From a virus: a stretch of 35,898 nt of DNA. The position numbers and the translations under genes are program-made. Below the pieces are notes generated by a model. The model was not told the DNA's origin, did not search any database, and was given only the letters and a program-made list of their open reading frames with translations. Shown here in pieces: positions 7,906 through 15,597 of the stretch; the first letter of the stretch is position 1, and every line of letters begins with the position of its first letter. The stretch is taken from IMG/VR virus record IMGVR_UViG_3300013101_000041, positions 1 through 35,898 of that record; one strand, 5' to 3'.

Positions 7906-9408
7906 ATGATAACAGTCGAGATCAACAGCGTCGACGTTACCGATCAAATAGAACAGAGGACTTTGCAGGTCACACAGAATCTCACATATCAGGTTGACAC
8001 TGCGTTTTTCAACGTCAGAAAGGGAGGATCAAAAACGCTCGTCCCTTCTTACGGAGATGAGATCGAAATATACGACGGCTCTGAAAAAATACTTGGCGGT
8101 ACTATTCTATCCGTCAACATAACACCTATCGCAGGCGCAGAGGGTGAATTTTTTGTTGTGAATTGTGTTGATCGTACATATGAAATGGACAAACTCATGG
8201 CGGCCAAGACTTATGAAGACGAAACCATCGAGGATATCATTGCAGATCTTGTCACTACATATGCGTCAGCTTTCACGACCGTAAACGTAAACTCAACCCT
8301 TCTCATTGAAAAAATTGTCTTCAATCAAGTGCCTCTATCGGTATGTATAAAGAGACTCGCCGATACTGTTGGCTATGATTGGTATGTCGATTCAGACAGA
8401 GATATACATTTCTTTTCAAAAGATGCAAATTCCGCGCCGTTTGGTATCACTGATACGAACGGAAATTATGTATATAATTCACTCAATCGAGTTGTAGACG
8501 GTAGCCAGGTGGTCAATACGGTCAAAGTCAGAGGTGGCGAATACAATGGAAATACTTATAGCGATCAAATAACCGTATCCGGAAATAATACCAAATCTTT
8601 CAAATTGCCATACCGTTTCGCAAATCTCACAGTCACACTGGACACCGGAGGCGGACCAGTCGCACAAACAGTCGGGCTCGATTTCATTGATGACTTCACG
8701 AGCAAAGATGTACTCCACAATTTTCAGGACAGGATGATACGATTTGAAACCGCACTCTCTAGTGGTGATATTATTGCGTTCACAGGAAACCCAAAAGTCA
8801 GAGTGTTCACTATTGCCGAAGATCCTATATCCAAAGAAGCATACGGGGTAATAGAAAAATTGATACGAGACGGCACAATAGAGAGTAATGCTATTGCTCG
8901 AAGACGCGCAAGCGCCGAATTGTTCATCTATTCGGAGCCTATTATCGACGCAAAATTTACTACCTACACAACAGGGTTGCGTACTGGTATGATTATGACA
9001 GCACAAAGTGATATACAAGGCTTTGAAGAGGAATTGATGATAAAATCTCTCACTTTCAAAATGCGCGATCACGACAATTTTCAATATGAAGTGAGTCTCG
9101 TGTCTACACGACGTTATGATTTCATTACTCTTTTACAGCAACTTATTGAGCCGGACGCACAGCCTTCGGATGAAAATGAGACTAGCGAACAAATATATGC
9201 GGATACACAAGTCGTCACAGTACAAGAAGAATATGAAGTCGTTGCGCCTTTTGAGGATGAGGAGGATATCACAGTATCAGAAAATTATATACTAAATCCT
9301 CTCGGTGCAGGCGTGGACGCTCTTTATACCTTGTCACCATACACACCGTCCGGTCAACTAGACACAAGAAGACCGGGACGTCTAGGGATTTCCTTTAGAG
9401 TCTATTGA
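7906..9408 (+). CDS. Tail hub / baseplate-like protein
   Basis: A protein of 500 residues. The N-terminal region (MITVEINSVDVTDQI, then GDEIEIYDG at about 44-52) and the middle (PLSVCIKRLADTVGYDWYVD, about 143-162) match the hub family related to gpD and gp27, which join tube end, tape measure and fibre. The next block (ANLTVTLDTGGGP) is beta-rich. The C-terminal 90 residues are acidic and end with SPYTPSGQ, like the SPY motifs of the repeat protein at 359-2770. It follows the tape measure gene. I see no protease or muramidase motif. Confidence 0.7.
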   Translation: MITVEINSVDVTDQIEQRTLQVTQNLTYQVDTAFFNVRKGGSKTLVPSYGDEIEIYDGSEKILGGTILSVNITPIAGAEGEFFVVNCVDRTYEMDKLMAAKTYEDETIEDIIADLVTTYASAFTTVNVNSTLLIEKIVFNQVPLSVCIKRLADTVGYDWYVDSDRDIHFFSKDANSAPFGITDTNGNYVYNSLNRVVDGSQVVNTVKVRGGEYNGNTYSDQITVSGNNTKSFKLPYRFANLTVTLDTGGGPVAQTVGLDFIDDFTSKDVLHNFQDRMIRFETALSSGDIIAFTGNPKVRVFTIAEDPISKEAYGVIEKLIRDGTIESNAIARRRASAELFIYSEPIIDAKFTTYTTGLRTGMIMTAQSDIQGFEEELMIKSLTFKMRDHDNFQYEVSLVSTRRYDFITLLQQLIEPDAQPSDENETSEQIYADTQVVTVQEEYEVVAPFEDEEDITVSENYILNPLGAGVDALYTLSPYTPSGQLDTRRPGRLGISFRVY

Positions 9409-9411
9409 TAT

Positions 9412-9419
9412 GCTATAAT
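9412..9419 (+). promoter_or_regulatory. Extended -10 promoter, leaderless start
   Basis: TGCTATAAT gives a perfect -10 hexamer at 9414-9419. Eight bases (9420-9427) separate it from the ATG at 9428, the same spacing as at 2789, 26756 and 32291. Confidence 0.6.
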
Positions 9420-9427
9420 GTATATAT

Positions 9428-9982
9428 ATGAATGTTTACAAAAACAAAGAAAACATCGGAGTCATTGGCGAGTACACATGTTTTTCGCTTGCGCCATGGA
9501 TAAAAAAAGGCGACAAGGTTCTCGATGATTTGCGCCGAGCCGCGCGCACAAACAACAAAAGAATAATTGACGCACTCAAAGCGACTGGTATTATTCTTGA
9601 AATAAAAGAAGCAAAAAATCTCATCCCTACCACGGGGCGCAATGTACTCGCAAGGTTGCTCACAGGGGATCCCACATATTCCGGAGAGGTCGACTGGGGA
9701 GCTCTCGGAAGTGGGACGACACCTTTCACGAACGCATCCACACAGCTCAACACAGAGGTATTTAGAAGCCAGGCAGATTCGCAAGCATTCGATGATAATA
9801 TTGCATATATTGACTGGTTCATTGCAGCCGGAGATGTCGCAGATCAGACATTTGAAGAATTCGGAGCTTTCATTGATGGTTCGGGAGCAGCAGACAGCGG
9901 GCAGGCTTGGTCATTGCTTATCACCGGGGGATGGGTGAAGAGTGGAGCCGTGTTCATAAGTGGAAAATATACTTTTATATAA
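9428..9982 (+). CDS. Probable tail-tip structural protein
   Basis: A protein of 184 residues. The N-terminal 60 residues are helical and basic. The rest is beta-rich and Gly/Thr-rich, with NLIPTTGRNVLARLLTG (about 64-80), WGALGSGTTPF and IDWFIAAGDVADQTFEEFGAF (about 126-146). I know this second part as a recurring piece of phage tail-fibre-associated proteins in metagenomes, but cannot give it a defined activity. It has its own leaderless-type promoter and sits between the hub and the next fibre-like gene. Confidence 0.5.
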   Translation: MNVYKNKENIGVIGEYTCFSLAPWIKKGDKVLDDLRRAARTNNKRIIDALKATGIILEIKEAKNLIPTTGRNVLARLLTGDPTYSGEVDWGALGSGTTPFTNASTQLNTEVFRSQADSQAFDDNIAYIDWFIAAGDVADQTFEEFGAFIDGSGAADSGQAWSLLITGGWVKSGAVFISGKYTFI

Positions 9983-9986
9983 AATT

Positions 9987-10700
9987 ATGAGTGATACAGC
10001 TAGACCAAAATCAGGAGGGGATCTTGTAGACGAGGACGAAGTCAATGCAGACTTTCCTATTGTTTTGGATGCAGGGGCCACAATAAACGGTGCGACATTA
10101 CCCGTACCTGTTTATGTGTTGGTAGCGGACGGCGAATTATATCCTTGCGATGCAAACGATACCGCAAAATTAGATTTCATTGGATTCGTAGTAAATAATA
10201 CAACAGACGGAAACCCGGCCACGCTTCAAAAAGATGGTGTTGTAGATGGTTTTTCCGGTCTCACGATTGGCGCAATGTATTATGTGCAAGATGCCATCGG
10301 CACAATAGGATCTACACCCGGCACATTTTCCATACCAGTCGGCCGTGCCGTTTCTGCAACTCAAATTGCTATACAAAAAGAGGAGTTCGGTGTCTATATA
10401 GGCTCGGAAGCAATAAGCACAAACGAAGGATCACCGACAGATAATTTGACAATCCCAGCCGGCGCTAGAATGGCAATTATTTCCGTTTCACATAATGATG
10501 GTGTATCTGGTGCGCGAAACTCTCCACAAATGATAGTAATGCGAAACGGAATTACGGACACCGGTGCAATAACACCATCATATCAACCCCAAAACGATGA
10601 CTATACACATCGGGCGCAATGGAACGCAACCCTTGATGTAACACAAGGCGGGACCGACGCAACCCACACGATGGCAGGCACAGCTTATTTTTATAGATAA
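9987..10700 (+). CDS. Probable tail fibre or decoration protein
   Basis: A protein of 237 residues. I chose ATG 9987 because it lies 4 nt after the previous stop; the earlier ATG at 9960 would overlap that gene. It is beta-rich: a GVVDGFSGLTIGAMYYVQ segment with a following FSIPVGRAVSATQIAIQK is a widespread phage fibre pattern. The C-terminal half contains QWNATLDVTQGGTDATHTM, which looks like an outer beta-sandwich. No catalytic motif seen. Likely virion surface. Confidence 0.5.
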   Translation: MSDTARPKSGGDLVDEDEVNADFPIVLDAGATINGATLPVPVYVLVADGELYPCDANDTAKLDFIGFVVNNTTDGNPATLQKDGVVDGFSGLTIGAMYYVQDAIGTIGSTPGTFSIPVGRAVSATQIAIQKEEFGVYIGSEAISTNEGSPTDNLTIPAGARMAIISVSHNDGVSGARNSPQMIVMRNGITDTGAITPSYQPQNDDYTHRAQWNATLDVTQGGTDATHTMAGTAYFYR

Positions 10701-10702
10701 AT

Positions 10703-11062
10703 ATGTTGGAGGAAAAAACACCAAAACAAAGAAGTGAGGATCATGATCTGCTTATAAAATTGGATACACGATTTGGGATATTTGAAAAAACGATGGCAGA
10801 AATGACAGCGACGTTGCACGCAAAATTTGAAAAAGTATTTTCGCTTATCGAAAAAAAAGCAGACAAAGAGGACGTGCGGGAAATCAAAAAAGAGATAAAA
10901 TATATTGATACCAGGGTCAAATCTGTCGAAGATAAGCAGGAAACACAAGAGGCCAAAAAACAAACATTGATCGATATAGGAAACATGGGAGTGAAAGGAT
11001 GGGGTATTTTAATCGGAGGAGTGAGCTTTTGCATAATGATCATTGAGTGGATTAAAAATTAA
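10703..11062 (+). CDS. Coiled-coil protein with C-terminal membrane helix
   Basis: A protein of 119 residues. Residues about 10-85 are highly charged and predicted coiled coil. A hydrophobic segment at about 98-115 (GWGILIGGVSFCIMIIEW) ends the protein. This tail-anchored plan resembles XhlA-type haemolysin/holin accessory proteins and some phage spike anchors. Since a holin-like gene lies at 13466, a role in lysis is possible. It starts 2 nt after the previous stop. Confidence 0.45.
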   Translation: MLEEKTPKQRSEDHDLLIKLDTRFGIFEKTMAEMTATLHAKFEKVFSLIEKKADKEDVREIKKEIKYIDTRVKSVEDKQETQEAKKQTLIDIGNMGVKGWGILIGGVSFCIMIIEWIKN

Positions 11063-11071
11063 ACAAAACAT

Positions 11072-12469
11072 ATGTCAGTATACGACCCAAACGATCTAGA
11101 AGAAAATGAAAAAAATCTTGATTCTCAAACACCCTCGTCAGGCAGGATGATAAGAGAAGATTTCACTATTGCAAATGAAGGCGACACAATAGAGGGACCA
11201 GTAGGGAAAAAACATGTTAGATCTTCTATTCAAGCAGGCGACTCGCCGAGTATTGATGCCTTCGGACGCTGGCGTGTTTCAAATCCACAGACTCTTTTTG
11301 ACAGCAAAAATATTTTCAATGATGAAGGGATATCGGATAGTTTAGAAAATGAGCCACTATTTTATGATAATCAAGAAGTATCCGGAGGTGGCACGAGCAC
11401 ACTTTATAATGCAAATGAAGCATCACAATCAATCTCTGTTTCTTTGAACACCGCTGGTAGACGGGTACGTCAAACAAAAATGCGTTTCAATTATCAACCT
11501 GGAAAAAGTCAATTGGTTTTTTTGACGTATAATCTCGAGAGATTGGATGAGAATATCACAAAAAGAGAAGGAATTTTTGATGATGAAAATGGTCTTTTCA
11601 TGGAAGCAGTAGGCGAAGCGGTCGGCTTTGTTCGGAGATCTTTTGTTACCGGCTCCGCCGTGGATGATCGAATTGAACAAGAGGACTGGAATATCGATCA
11701 AATGGATGGCAACGGAGTGTCCGGAGTTACTCTTGACTGGACCAAAACACAAATTTTGATTATAGATTTTGAATGGCTTGGTGTAGGTCGTGTCAGAATG
11801 GGATTTGTTGTGGACGGGAAAATCTATTATGCACATGAATTTTTGAATGCAAATAATCTCGATGTCGTGTACATGTCGACACCAAATTTACCACTGCGAT
11901 CTGAAATTTCAAATGACGGAAGTGGTGCAGCATCCATATTGACACAGATTTGTTCTACAGTAATATCCGAGGGAGGATCGCAAGACCTTGGTATGATAAG
12001 ATATGCGTCCACGGAAGGCACTCATCTTGTCGCGACAACAGAAAACACACTGTATGCGTTGATGGGCATAAGATTGAAATCCAATTATATCGGGGCGACA
12101 ATAAAACTACTCAACACCGCCATACAAATACAAACGGCCACAGATAAAATCGAGTGGGTACTAAAATTCAATCCGACAGTCGCCAGCACTTTTGCATATT
12201 CAGGACTTTCAAATTCTGCAATAGAGGTCGCAAAAGGTGTCACAGCGAATACGGTCACGGGTGGTATAGACATTACAGGAGGCTTTTTAGAAACTGGAAA
12301 TCCGGCGACAGGAGCCGCAAAGTCTTTGGAAAAAGATTTGAAAAATGCTCTTTTACTCGGTTCTTTAATTGATGGAACTGTCGACGAATTGGTTTTATGT
12401 GTACGTCCTATTGCAGGATCGACAAGCGTGTCAGTTGAAGGCTCTATGTCTTGGAATGAATTAGTATAA
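11072..12469 (+). CDS. Large virion protein, possible receptor-binding
   Basis: A protein of 465 residues, beta-rich, without signal peptide or membrane helix. A notable segment is SIDAFGRWRVSNPQTLFDSK (about 58-77), which recurs in phage structural proteins of unknown function. The middle part (FEWLGVGRVRMGFVVDGK) looks like a jelly-roll, and the C-terminal part is Ser/Thr/Gly-rich. It is in the tail-tip gene group and so may be an adhesin or fibre. Function not established. Confidence 0.5.
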   Translation: MSVYDPNDLEENEKNLDSQTPSSGRMIREDFTIANEGDTIEGPVGKKHVRSSIQAGDSPSIDAFGRWRVSNPQTLFDSKNIFNDEGISDSLENEPLFYDNQEVSGGGTSTLYNANEASQSISVSLNTAGRRVRQTKMRFNYQPGKSQLVFLTYNLERLDENITKREGIFDDENGLFMEAVGEAVGFVRRSFVTGSAVDDRIEQEDWNIDQMDGNGVSGVTLDWTKTQILIIDFEWLGVGRVRMGFVVDGKIYYAHEFLNANNLDVVYMSTPNLPLRSEISNDGSGAASILTQICSTVISEGGSQDLGMIRYASTEGTHLVATTENTLYALMGIRLKSNYIGATIKLLNTAIQIQTATDKIEWVLKFNPTVASTFAYSGLSNSAIEVAKGVTANTVTGGIDITGGFLETGNPATGAAKSLEKDLKNALLLGSLIDGTVDELVLCVRPIAGSTSVSVEGSMSWNELV

Positions 12470-12480
12470 TAAAAATCTAT

Positions 12481-13461
12481 ATGGAAAAAACAACGGAAGA
12501 AAATTTATATGGACTAGGTTGCGAGCTCGTAGAGGATGATGAGCGGAACTTTGGATATCACAATATTGCAGTAGGCGGTGTTATTGATTTGCCGGACGAG
12601 TTTGAAGTTGAAACGCCACACACTTATCAAGGTTCGATCGACAGTTGCGTCGGCCAAGCTGTAGCAGGTGCAAAAAGCACACAAGAAAATGATCCAAAAT
12701 CACCACGCTTTCTCTGGTCGCTTTGCAAAAGAGCACAAAAGTATAAAGGTTGGGGCACGAATGTACCACTTGCTTTGAAGATGTTGCAAAAAATAGGTGT
12801 ACCGAAATTGTCTACAATATCAGAAGATCCTAAACTACCGCGTGAAACATACATGCGTGTAAGTGATAATTCTGCGCAGTCTGTATATGATGAAGCCGCA
12901 GAAGCGAAGTCAGATAGTTATTGGTACGTATATAGCAAGAATTTGCAGCTTGTAAAACAAGCGCTCTTCACAGAGAAAATTCCGCTCGTAACAACAATGA
13001 TGTGGTACAAAGAATATAATCAACCTATTGACGGATTTTTACCACGGCCAAAAAATGAAGCAGCAGGACATGGCTTTCGTTTTGTAGGGTGGAAGAAAAT
13101 AGGGGATCGCTATAGATGGAAATTCAAAAATTCTTTCCGCGAAGAATGGGGAGTCGAAAAAGGATGTTTCTATATTTGGGAAGATGAGTTGAATTCGATT
13201 TATAATATCGGCACGTTCTTTATTACGGTTGATATTCCAAAAGAAGAGGCGAGCATCATGGACAAATATGCTGGTGAATTGATAAAGAATGCAGACGATG
13301 CGAAAGTGTTTTTTGTGCAAGGTCGTGATATTGTCTGGATCCAGAGCGAGGATACTTTCAACTTTGGGAAAAATAAAATGTGGGGAGATTGGAATGACAT
13401 TTTGACTGTACCGGAAGAACTCAAAGAAACAAAAAAACTATCTCTTAATTCAGCATCATAA
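12481..13461 (+). CDS. Papain-like (C1 family) cysteine peptidase
   Basis: A protein of 326 residues with all catalytic landmarks of papain peptidases in order: YQGSIDSCVGQAVAGA (oxyanion Gln50, nucleophile Cys56), AAGHGFRFVGW (His197) and WKFKNSFREEWGVEKGCFYI (Asn217). No signal peptide or pro-domain is visible, and about 80 extra residues follow the peptidase core. It sits between tail-tip genes and a holin-like gene. It might process virion proteins, help entry by cutting a host surface protein, or aid lysis. C1 peptidases are uncommon in phages, so the target is open. Confidence 0.8.
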   Translation: MEKTTEENLYGLGCELVEDDERNFGYHNIAVGGVIDLPDEFEVETPHTYQGSIDSCVGQAVAGAKSTQENDPKSPRFLWSLCKRAQKYKGWGTNVPLALKMLQKIGVPKLSTISEDPKLPRETYMRVSDNSAQSVYDEAAEAKSDSYWYVYSKNLQLVKQALFTEKIPLVTTMMWYKEYNQPIDGFLPRPKNEAAGHGFRFVGWKKIGDRYRWKFKNSFREEWGVEKGCFYIWEDELNSIYNIGTFFITVDIPKEEASIMDKYAGELIKNADDAKVFFVQGRDIVWIQSEDTFNFGKNKMWGDWNDILTVPEELKETKKLSLNSAS

Positions 13462-13465
13462 ATTT

Positions 13466-13696
13466 ATGGAATATCTCATCGGTGTCGTCGTCGCGCTTAT
13501 TGTGCAGGTGGCAAAAAAAATATCAAATACTACGACGTTTGGTACATATGTCTTTCTGCTTGCAATGTCGCTCGTGGGAGCTGGGATATATTATATGCTT
13601 TCTGTATCCGCATATTGGGAAGCAACGTTGCAAATCGCAGCAATCGCAGCAGGTTTTCATAACTTGGTGATCCGAAGATTTGAAGAAACAAAATAA
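13466..13696 (+). CDS. Holin-like small membrane protein
   Basis: A protein of 76 residues with an N-terminal hydrophobic segment (about 1-14), a second and third one at about 25-43 and 48-65, and a charged C terminus (RRFEETK). It starts 4 nt after the peptidase stop and is the last gene before a terminator. Size, topology and place next to cell-wall-acting genes fit a holin. Small membrane proteins share little sequence, so this is by topology and context only. Confidence 0.55.
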   Translation: MEYLIGVVVALIVQVAKKISNTTTFGTYVFLLAMSLVGAGIYYMLSVSAYWEATLQIAAIAAGFHNLVIRRFEETK

Positions 13697-13771
13697 AAAA
13701 AACCCCCTTTTTATTTGGTCAAATGAGGTACTTCATGGGTACTCCTATTGTCCGGATAAGAGGGGTTTTTT
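13697..13771 (+). terminator. Intrinsic terminator with long structured loop
   Basis: AAAAAACCCC at 13697-13706 pairs with GGGGTTTTTT at 13762-13771. The 55-nt loop contains its own imperfect hairpin around GGTACttcatgGGTAC. It begins at the stop codon of the holin-like gene and ends the long tail-lysis operon. Confidence 0.7.
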
Positions 13772-13780
13772 ATTACAAAG

Positions 13781-13789
13781 TTATCCACA
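13781..13789 (+). promoter_or_regulatory. DnaA box (consensus)
   Basis: TTATCCACA, a perfect DnaA box, 10 bp upstream of the -35 of the next promoter. Others lie at 16928 and in the likely origin at 20277-20527. Here DnaA, or the phage DnaA-IV protein, could affect transcription. Confidence 0.6.
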
Positions 13790-13798
13790 GCAGGTGGG

Positions 13799-13827
13799 TT
13801 GACAAATACTTATTTGCATGATATAAT
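13799..13827 (+). promoter_or_regulatory. Consensus sigma-70 promoter
   Basis: TTGACA (13799-13804) and TATAAT (13822-13827) are both perfect and 17 bp apart, with an extended -10 TG at 13819-13820. AATCATACAA at 13830-13839 covers the expected start point, a good place for a repressor. This is the best promoter in the window and serves the genes from 13855 on. Confidence 0.85.
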
Positions 13828-13854
13828 ACAATCATACAAATAAGCAATCAACAT

Positions 13855-13962
13855 ATGGACAACGAAATCAAATGTACCTCTTGCGAAAAGATGTACGAAG
13901 CGGACACAATAATCATTGTCGCGACAGAGCCGTTTTGCATCGGTTGCGCAGAAAGGGAATAA
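13855..13962 (+). CDS. 35-residue zinc-ribbon protein
   Basis: ATG 13855 to TAA 13962, directly downstream of the consensus promoter. Two CxxC knuckles (CTSC at residues 7-10 and CIGC at 28-31) are 17 residues apart, as in compact zinc ribbons. No Shine-Dalgarno site, but the usual catATG context. Such tiny zinc proteins often bind nucleic acid or inhibit host RNA polymerase; which applies here is unknown. Confidence 0.65.
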   Translation: MDNEIKCTSCEKMYEADTIIIVATEPFCIGCAERE

Positions 13963-14026
13963 ATTATCACCACCGGCGCCCGCAGAAGTAGAGTCTCAAA
14001 AAAATAAACATAAAAAGACCTGTCAT

Positions 14027-14599
14027 ATGAAAAATTATAAACAAGGATCCTATATACATTTGAAAATCACACTTCAAGATATCGCTTTCATTGTTATGGT
14101 ATTTGTGGCCATAATCGCAGTAATCATCGGTTGGATCAGTACCGAGGTTGTAAAAGCAGAAGAAACACCCTATGAGATCCAAATTGATAGTACCGAGAAG
14201 CAGGACAGGGTCATCGAAGAGGAGAAAAAAGACAGCAAGATGGTACTAGCGAATACAGGGATGGTCGCCTCTATATCAGACAATACAGTGGCGTCGCAAA
14301 ATATAAGAGAAGTGACTGCCTATAACGTCGGAGACGTTGCGCAGACAGATGACACGCCGTGCATCGGTGCATGGGGTGACGATCTTTGTGAGATGCTTGA
14401 CTGGGGTATAAAGGTGTGTGCATCAAACTCATTTGCCAAAGGTACACATTTGAATATCAAGCATTACGGAGAGTGCATCGTATTGGACCGGATGAACTCA
14501 CGATATACGAATCGGATCGATATTGCGATGAAGCTCACAGAAAAAGAGCGCGCCATAAAATTTGGTCTTCAAAAACTTGAGGTGACAGAATTAAAATAA
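14027..14599 (+). CDS. Membrane-anchored 3D-domain cell-wall hydrolase
   Basis: A protein of 190 residues. ATG 14027 puts a membrane helix at 19-37 close to the N terminus, followed by an acidic linker (45-90) and a 3D domain (94-186). The three conserved Asp are D108 (TDDT), D154 (VLDRMNSRY) and D165 (RIDIAM). This fold is shared with the lytic transglycosylase MltA, RpfB and YabE; it cleaves or binds peptidoglycan. Two Cys pairs (C112/C121, C131/C150) may form disulphides. Type II anchoring places the domain outside the cytoplasmic membrane, so with the holin-like protein at 13466 it is the best endolysin candidate. Confidence 0.8.
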   Translation: MKNYKQGSYIHLKITLQDIAFIVMVFVAIIAVIIGWISTEVVKAEETPYEIQIDSTEKQDRVIEEEKKDSKMVLANTGMVASISDNTVASQNIREVTAYNVGDVAQTDDTPCIGAWGDDLCEMLDWGIKVCASNSFAKGTHLNIKHYGECIVLDRMNSRYTNRIDIAMKLTEKERAIKFGLQKLEVTELK

Positions 14600-14649
14600 T
14601 TCACAAGGTATACTTTTTGATAATAGCTCTTTACAATTTGATTTTTCAA

Positions 14650-14781
14650 CGTGGGGGTGGCGGAATAGGTAGACGCTATAAATGGTTATCCGTAAATACG
14701 GAGCTATGCAGGGTGACAATCTCAGGTAAGATACAGAACTATAGATAACTGTATTCTATGAGCAAATCCCTGCCCCTCACG
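14650..14781 (+). ncRNA. tRNA-Leu-like RNA with an insertion in the T loop
   Basis: An 8-bp acceptor-like stem (14650-14657 with 14774-14781) is followed by a D-arm matching tRNA-Leu (GCGGAATAGGTAGACGC, 14660-14676). At the 3' side a 6-bp T-stem (14708-14713 with 14768-14773) abuts the acceptor strand, and CAAAT (14763-14767) fits the end of a T loop. About 47 extra bases (14715-14762) sit inside that loop and fold as a hairpin, with ATACAG at 14731-14736 pairing to CTGTAT at 14749-14754. CCGT-AAAT-ACGG (14690-14700) could be a class II variable arm, but I find no normal 5-bp/7-nt anticodon arm and no encoded CCA. So it is either an interrupted or degenerate tRNA, or a tRNA mimic. A 64-codon frame from ATG 14758 runs through it and is not taken as a gene. 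Confidence 0.45.
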
Positions 14782-14800
14782 CTGAGAGATCAACAATTAT

Positions 14801-14869
14801 CTTTTTCCAGTCAATCAGAAATGATTGATTGGTGCAATCACAGTCAACCTTCGGGTTGGCTGGAAGGAG
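14801..14869 (+). promoter_or_regulatory. Three-way-junction RNA that masks a Shine-Dalgarno site
   Basis: Three helices can be drawn. P1 pairs CTTTTTCCAG (14801-14810) with CTGGAAGGAG (14860-14869) including two G-U pairs; its 3' strand contains the AAGGAG ribosome site of the gene at 14875. P2 is a hairpin of TCAATCA and TGATTGA with a GAAA tetraloop (14811-14828). P3 is GTCAACC and GGTTGGC with a UUCG tetraloop (14843-14860). The alternative without P1 extends P2 to 11 bp (14807-14832) and P3 to 9 bp (14841-14862), leaving the site free. This is the logic of a translational switch. Ligand or trigger unknown. Confidence 0.55.
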
Positions 14870-14874
14870 ATAAC

Positions 14875-14952
14875 ATGAAAATAGTCAAGATCATTTATTT
14901 CTTGTTCGCCGCTCTTTTCAATATTCTAGTCAAGGGGGAGAGAAATGTATAG
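14875..14952 (+). CDS. 25-residue membrane peptide
   Basis: The frame MKIVKIIYFLFAALFNILVKG and four more residues is one hydrophobic helix with Lys at both ends. AAGGAG lies 5 nt before the ATG, one of few clear Shine-Dalgarno sites in the window, and is buried by the RNA fold at 14801-14869. The stop overlaps the next start (8 nt, ATGTATAG), so the two are translationally coupled. It may be a real small membrane protein or a leader peptide that controls the next gene. Confidence 0.55.
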   Translation: MKIVKIIYFLFAALFNILVKGERNV

Positions 14953-15142
14953 TGTATTACCACAAAGGCTCGTTCTGACAGTCAAGCAGATCAGGGTGGG
15001 TGCGCCCATCCACTGCAAGCGCTGTAAGAGCAAAGATGAGAAGGGGGTCATCTCTCTCATCCTTCGGGACAACGCCGGCTACAAATGCCAGTGCCAGTGT
15101 GGGAACATGATGTATGTTTCCGCCGGAGGACGGATCACTTGA
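14945..15142 (+). CDS. 65-residue zinc-binding protein
   Basis: The sequence has CKRC at residues 24-27 and CQCQC near 48-52, two Cys clusters that could hold one zinc ion in a ribbon. The start overlaps the previous stop and follows GGGGGAG, an acceptable Shine-Dalgarno site. It is followed by hairpins that look like terminators. Predicted cytoplasmic. I do not recognise the family. Confidence 0.6.
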   Translation: MYSVLPQRLVLTVKQIRVGAPIHCKRCKSKDEKGVISLILRDNAGYKCQCQCGNMMYVSAGGRIT

Positions 15143-15143
15143 A

Positions 15144-15200
15144 CGCATGGCTAGCGTCCAGTTTTTTCTAGGGATTTTTGCTGGCAGATAAAAAATCCCT
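15144..15200 (+). terminator. Double hairpin terminator
   Basis: First ACGC-ATGGCTA-GCGT, followed by CCAG and six T (to about 15167). Then a perfect 10-bp AGGGATTTTT (15170-15179) with AAAAATCCCT (15191-15200), 11-nt loop. They separate the RNA/zinc-protein unit from the next gene. Confidence 0.55.
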
Positions 15201-15251
15201 TCTCAATTAGTCAATTAAACTCATTCTTATAAGAAATAATTATAGAAATAT

Positions 15252-15584
15252 ATGAGTCTAGATTTTAGCCTTGAATATGAGTGTGATGGAAATAAAATTG
15301 AAGTATTTGATAGAAATATTACACATAATTTAGGAAAAATGGCTGCACAAGCTGGTATTTATTTTGCTTTATGGAGACCAAAAGAAAAAGGTTGGGAGAA
15401 AGGAAAAGATATTATCGAAACACTTGAAAAAGGGTTAAAAAAACTTAAAGCAAAACCTGTCTTTTATAAAAAATTTAATGCTGAAAATGGATGGGGTATG
15501 TACAAGTATTTTGTTCCTTTTGTCGAAGAGTGTTTAAATGCTTGTAAAGAATATCCCAATGCAAAAATAATTGTTTCACGTTAA
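15252..15584 (+). CDS. Conserved phage hypothetical protein
   Basis: A protein of 110 residues, soluble. Segments such as NITHNLGKMAAQAGIYFALWRP (first 20 of them at about 23-42) and NGWGMYKYFVPFVEECLNACKE near the C terminus belong to a small family I have seen in phage genomes without known function. Its upstream region is AT-rich without a Shine-Dalgarno site, unlike the genes on either side. No catalytic motif recognised. Confidence 0.6.
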   Translation: MSLDFSLEYECDGNKIEVFDRNITHNLGKMAAQAGIYFALWRPKEKGWEKGKDIIETLEKGLKKLKAKPVFYKKFNAENGWGMYKYFVPFVEECLNACKEYPNAKIIVSR

Positions 15585-15597
15585 AAGGAGCCCAACG

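Noticed and set aside
7156-7947. Reverse-strand frame of 263 codons under the tape measure gene
   Set aside because: The plus frame has clear tape measure features; the reverse one has none and would cut the operon.
14650-14781. Group I intron or tmRNA
   Set aside because: The insertion is far too short and lacks group I core motifs; the 5' end does not match tmRNA.
14758-14952. 64-codon frame starting inside the tRNA-like RNA
   Set aside because: Its first part runs through folded RNA and has no ribosome site; the internal ATG at 14875 has a good one and gives a clean membrane peptide.
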